DNA of 64,000 bases. Source: Labilithrix sp. Lineage in GTDB: Bacteria > Myxococcota_A > Polyangia > Polyangiales > Polyangiaceae. Both the position numbers and the translations under genes were made by a program. The notes beneath the pieces were generated by a model. The model had not been told where the DNA came from and made no database searches. It saw nothing but the letters and a program-made list of their open reading frames with translations. The DNA lies in contig JAHBWC010000003.1 of assembly GCA_019637225.1 (NCBI GenBank), positions 62,001-126,000 on the forward strand. The letters are read 5' to 3'. Shown here one piece after another: positions 61,827 through 64,000 of the stretch (within the stretch, counting starts at the first letter, position 1; each line of letters starts with the position of its first letter).

Positions 61827-62876
61827 ATGAAGGTCAAGAGCAGGGCGATGCTCGTCGTCCTCGCGGCCATCGCGAGCAGCTGTGCGGACCGGGGCCGCGC
61901 GGTCGACGTTCGCGAGGTCGGTCCTCCTCGCATGGCGAGCGGATCGAGCCTCCTCGCCCGGCGCGTCGAGCGTCGCCCACACGGCGTCGACGCGCCGGTC
62001 GTCCTCATGGCGATCGACGGGGTCCGCTGGCAAGAGGTCTTTCACGGCGCGGACCGCTCGCTCTCGAGCTCAGCGCCGATCGCGCCGACGACGATCTTCA
62101 AGCACCTGCACGGTCTCGGGACCGAGCGCGGCGCGTTCGTCGGCGCCCCCGGACACGGCACGATCGCCGCGTCGGGGCCGAACTACGTCTCGCTGCCGGG
62201 CTACACCGAGCTCCTGGGCGGACGCCCCTCGGCCTGCACCGACAACGGATGCGCGAGGACGACACTGCCGACCATCCTCGACGAAGCGCACGCCGCCGGC
62301 GCGCGGGTCGCGGCCTTCGCCTCGTGGGACAAGCTCGACCTCGCCGCGACGATGGCCCCCGGCTCGTTCACGTCGTCGTGCGGACGTCGGGGCGATCCGC
62401 TCGTGGATCCCTGGCCGGGCCACGGCGACTACCGGCCGGATCGCGTCACCGCGACCGCGGCCCTCGAGTACTACGAAGCCGAGAAGCCGGACGTCTTCTT
62501 CCTCGGCCTCGGCGACGCGGACGAGTACGCGCACCGCGGCGACTACCCCGGCTACCTCGCCGCGCTCCGTCACGCCGACGAGACGATCGGGCGTCTCCTC
62601 GCGCTCCTCGATCGCCTCGGCGACCGCGGACGGAGCACGCACGTGATCGTGACCGCCGACCACGGCCGCGCCAGCGACTTCAAGAACCACGGCCCGATGC
62701 CCGAAGCCGCGCGCGTCTGGATGGCCGCCGTCGGTCCGCGCTTCTCGGCGCGCGGTCCCGTCAGCTCGCCCGAGCCCCGGCACCTCGCGGACATCGTCCC
62801 CACGCTTCGCACGGTCCTCGGCCTCCCGGCGGACCGATCCGCCCGCTCGGGCGCGCCCCTCGAAGAGCTGTTCTGA
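61827..62876 (+). CDS. Alkaline-phosphatase-superfamily (phosphodiesterase-like) lipoprotein
   Basis: 349 aa from ATG 61827 (ATG 61806 in frame). Lipobox AAIASSC. The superfamily metal-site segments are visible: VVLMAIDGVRWQEVFHGADR (first Asp), SLPGYTELLGG (nucleophile Thr), LGDADEYAHRGDYPGYLAAL (Asp/His) and VIVTADHGRASDFKNHG (Asp-His). It is probably an exported phosphodiesterase or pyrophosphatase. It is not coupled to neighbours. A convergent msrA gene follows 35 bp downstream. Confidence 0.82.
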   Translation: MKVKSRAMLVVLAAIASSCADRGRAVDVREVGPPRMASGSSLLARRVERRPHGVDAPVVLMAIDGVRWQEVFHGADRSLSSSAPIAPTTIFKHLHGLGTERGAFVGAPGHGTIAASGPNYVSLPGYTELLGGRPSACTDNGCARTTLPTILDEAHAAGARVAAFASWDKLDLAATMAPGSFTSSCGRRGDPLVDPWPGHGDYRPDRVTATAALEYYEAEKPDVFFLGLGDADEYAHRGDYPGYLAALRHADETIGRLLALLDRLGDRGRSTHVIVTADHGRASDFKNHGPMPEAARVWMAAVGPRFSARGPVSSPEPRHLADIVPTLRTVLGLPADRSARSGAPLEELF

Positions 62877-62911
62877 CGGTCGCCTCGCGCGCGCGCGCTT
62901 CGCGTAGACGC

Positions 62912-63580
62912 TCACCCGCGGGCGGAGCGTGACTCCCCGGCCGCGAGCACGCCGACGGGACACGCGACGCCCGTGCCTCCCACCCCGCAGTACCCGTCGG
63001 GGTTCTTGTGGAGGTACTGCTGGTGGTAGTCCTCGGCGAAGTAGAACTCGGGCGCGTCTTCGATCTCCGTCGTGATCGCGCCGTAGCCCGCCTCGCCGAG
63101 CTTCGCCTGGTACGCGTCCTTGGAAGCTTCCGCGGCGGCGCGCTGAGCGGCGTCGAACGCGTAGATGCCGGACCGGTACTGCGTGCCGGTGTCGTTGCCC
63201 TGACGCATGCCCTGCGTCGGATCGTGGTTTTCCCAGAACACGCGGAGGAGCTCTTCGTAGCTCACCCGCTCGGGATCGAAGGCGACGCGCACGACCTCGT
63301 TGTGGCCGGTCATGCCCGAGCAGACCTCGCGGTACGTCGGGTTCGGCGTGTGGCCGGCGGCGTAGCCCACCTGCGTGGAGACCACGCCGGGGACCTTCCA
63401 GAACTTCCGCTCGACACCCCAGAAGCAGCCCATGCCGAACATCGCCAGGCGCGAGCCTTCGGGGAAGCTCTCCATGCTCGTGCCGAGCACAGCGTGCGTC
63501 GCGGCGACCGGCATCCGGTCGGCGCGTCCCGGCAGCGCTCGTTCCTTCGAAGGCATCTGGAGCTTTTCGGCGTAACCCAT
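62912..63580 (-). CDS. msrA: Peptide methionine sulfoxide reductase MsrA
   Basis: 222 aa. Catalytic [10 protein letters not shown] with the N-terminal Cys, then the MsrA core [53 protein letters not shown] and [16 protein letters not shown] ~45-residue extension precedes the catalytic motif. Shine-Dalgarno GGAG upstream of ATG 63580. It reduces methionine-S-sulfoxide in proteins. Confidence 0.93.
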   Translation of the reverse strand: MGYAEKLQMPSKERALPGRADRMPVAATHAVLGTSMESFPEGSRLAMFGMGCFWGVERKFWKVPGVVSTQVGYAAGHTPNPTYREVCSGMTGHNEVVRVAFDPERVSYEELLRVFWENHDPTQGMRQGNDTGTQYRSGIYAFDAAQRAAAEASKDAYQAKLGEAGYGAITTEIEDAPEFYFAEDYHQQYLHKNPDGYCGVGGTGVACPVGVLAAGESRSARG

Positions 63581-63602
63581 GGCGGATCTCCTCGGGCCGC
63601 GC

Positions 63603-63929
63603 TCAGCGCGGGCGTGGGAACGAATACCCTCTCACGACATTGCACACCCTGACGTCGTAGCGCGTGTAGAAGCCGTCCTTGCCTCGCTCCTGCGCTTTTC
63701 GATGCTCGGGCTCGGCGCGAAAGCGCGCGATCGCCTCGAGCGAGTCCCAGTACGACACCGTGATCCCGGAGCCGTCGGGGTTCCGCGCGCTCTCGAAGCC
63801 GAGGAACCCCGGCTGCGTCTTCGCGAGCTCGAGCATCGCCGACGCGACGTCCTCGTAGCCGTCGTCGCTCGCAGGAGCGCGCTGGCTCGAGAAGATGACC
63901 GCGAAGCACGGCGCGCCCGCGTCGCTCAT
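63603..63929 (-). CDS. ABM-domain (antibiotic biosynthesis monooxygenase-like) protein
   Basis: 108 aa from ATG 63929, one base after the upstream stop; GTG 63938 is in frame. The small dimeric alpha/beta barrel pattern is clear: [60 protein letters not shown] and [20 protein letters not shown]. This is the Dimeric_a_b_barrel/ABM group (heme-degrading or quinone monooxygenase-like); substrate unknown. 22 bp before msrA. Confidence 0.85.
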   Translation of the reverse strand: MSDAGAPCFAVIFSSQRAPASDDGYEDVASAMLELAKTQPGFLGFESARNPDGSGITVSYWDSLEAIARFRAEPEHRKAQERGKDGFYTRYDVRVCNVVRGYSFPRPR

Positions 63930-63930
63930 C

Positions 63931-64000
63931 TCATTCACCGAGCCGGAACTGGACGCCGAAGCCCGCGCCGACCTGGCGCACGAAGTCGTCGTCCACGGTG
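63931..64000 (-). CDS. C-terminus of an outer-membrane-type protein (cut by window edge)
   Basis: The last 22 codons (TVDDDFVRQVGAGFGVQFRL, then GE and stop) look like the final beta-strand of an outer-membrane protein. The stop at 63931-63933 lies one base before the ATG of the ABM gene, so they are in one transcript. Confidence 0.5.
   Translation of the reverse strand, partial: TVDDDFVRQVGAGFGVQFRLGE

Overview
The window is about 70% GC. It encodes three proteins with MYXO-CTERM-type C-termini (a Cys-rich spot, one hydrophobic segment and an Arg cluster), many lipoproteins, several TonB-dependent receptors, and a dense set of two-component and sigma54-type regulators. This points to a myxobacterium (phylum Myxococcota, probably the Polyangia/Polyangiales side). 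Genes are tightly packed and translational coupling through ATGA/GTGA/TGATG overlaps is frequent.

Layout. 1-6.1 kb: the end of a hybrid histidine kinase, then secreted or envelope proteins (M15-type peptidase, matrixin-type protease, MgtC, a ferritin-like lipoprotein, a PAP2 phosphatase). 6.2-11.8 kb: a complete CzcCBA-type heavy-metal RND efflux operon with a palindrome in front of it. 11.8-15.6 kb: a PLP decarboxylase, a CvfB-like S1 protein, and a Thg1-like 3'-5' RNA polymerase one nucleotide ahead of a PIN-domain nuclease. 15.7-26.7 kb: a long envelope-uptake cluster in one direction: PstS-like secreted protein, small lipoprotein, OprO/P-like porin, lipoprotein, ExbB, ExbD, TonB (frameshifted), TonB-dependent receptor with its own TonB-C-like N-terminal domain, partner lipoprotein, then a sensorless sigma54 activator. 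26.7-32.1 kb: a lipoprotein with Ig-like repeats, a truncated winged-helix regulator, and a second receptor + partner-lipoprotein pair homologous to the first. 32.4-40.9 kb: a LytS/LytTR two-component pair, an M36 metalloprotease with MYXO-CTERM, and a MEDS-domain histidine kinase with its response regulator.

41-47.1 kb is accessory-looking. It has small lipoproteins, a DUF3606 protein with its own terminator, zinc-ribbon and coiled-coil proteins, and duplicated fragments. It is bounded on one side by a tRNA-Leu gene (47.0 kb) and on the other by a decayed copy of that tRNA's 3' half (43.4 kb), which looks like an integration scar. 47.1-51.2 kb holds a lysozyme-like protein, a PEGA/TPR-type protein, a Cys-rich lipoprotein and a heme-c lipoprotein with a good sigma54-type promoter. 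51.5-59.1 kb is a probable iron-acquisition operon (DUF4856, imelysin-like lipoprotein, HTTM membrane protein, FecA-like receptor) behind a Fur-box-like site. 59.2-64 kb: a CoA-type Nudix hydrolase, an ABC-F ATPase, a phosphodiesterase-like lipoprotein, MsrA, an ABM-domain protein and the end of an outer-membrane-type protein.

The strongest candidates for something undescribed are the repeated module of a TonB-C-domain/carboxypeptidase-regulatory/TonB-dependent receptor translationally coupled to a family-specific lipoprotein, and the Thg1-like polymerase + PIN nuclease pair. Two coding regions (TonB at 21.3 kb and a lipoprotein at 52.7 kb) carry frameshifts in GC-rich low-complexity linkers. 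These may be assembly errors and should be checked before biology is built on them.
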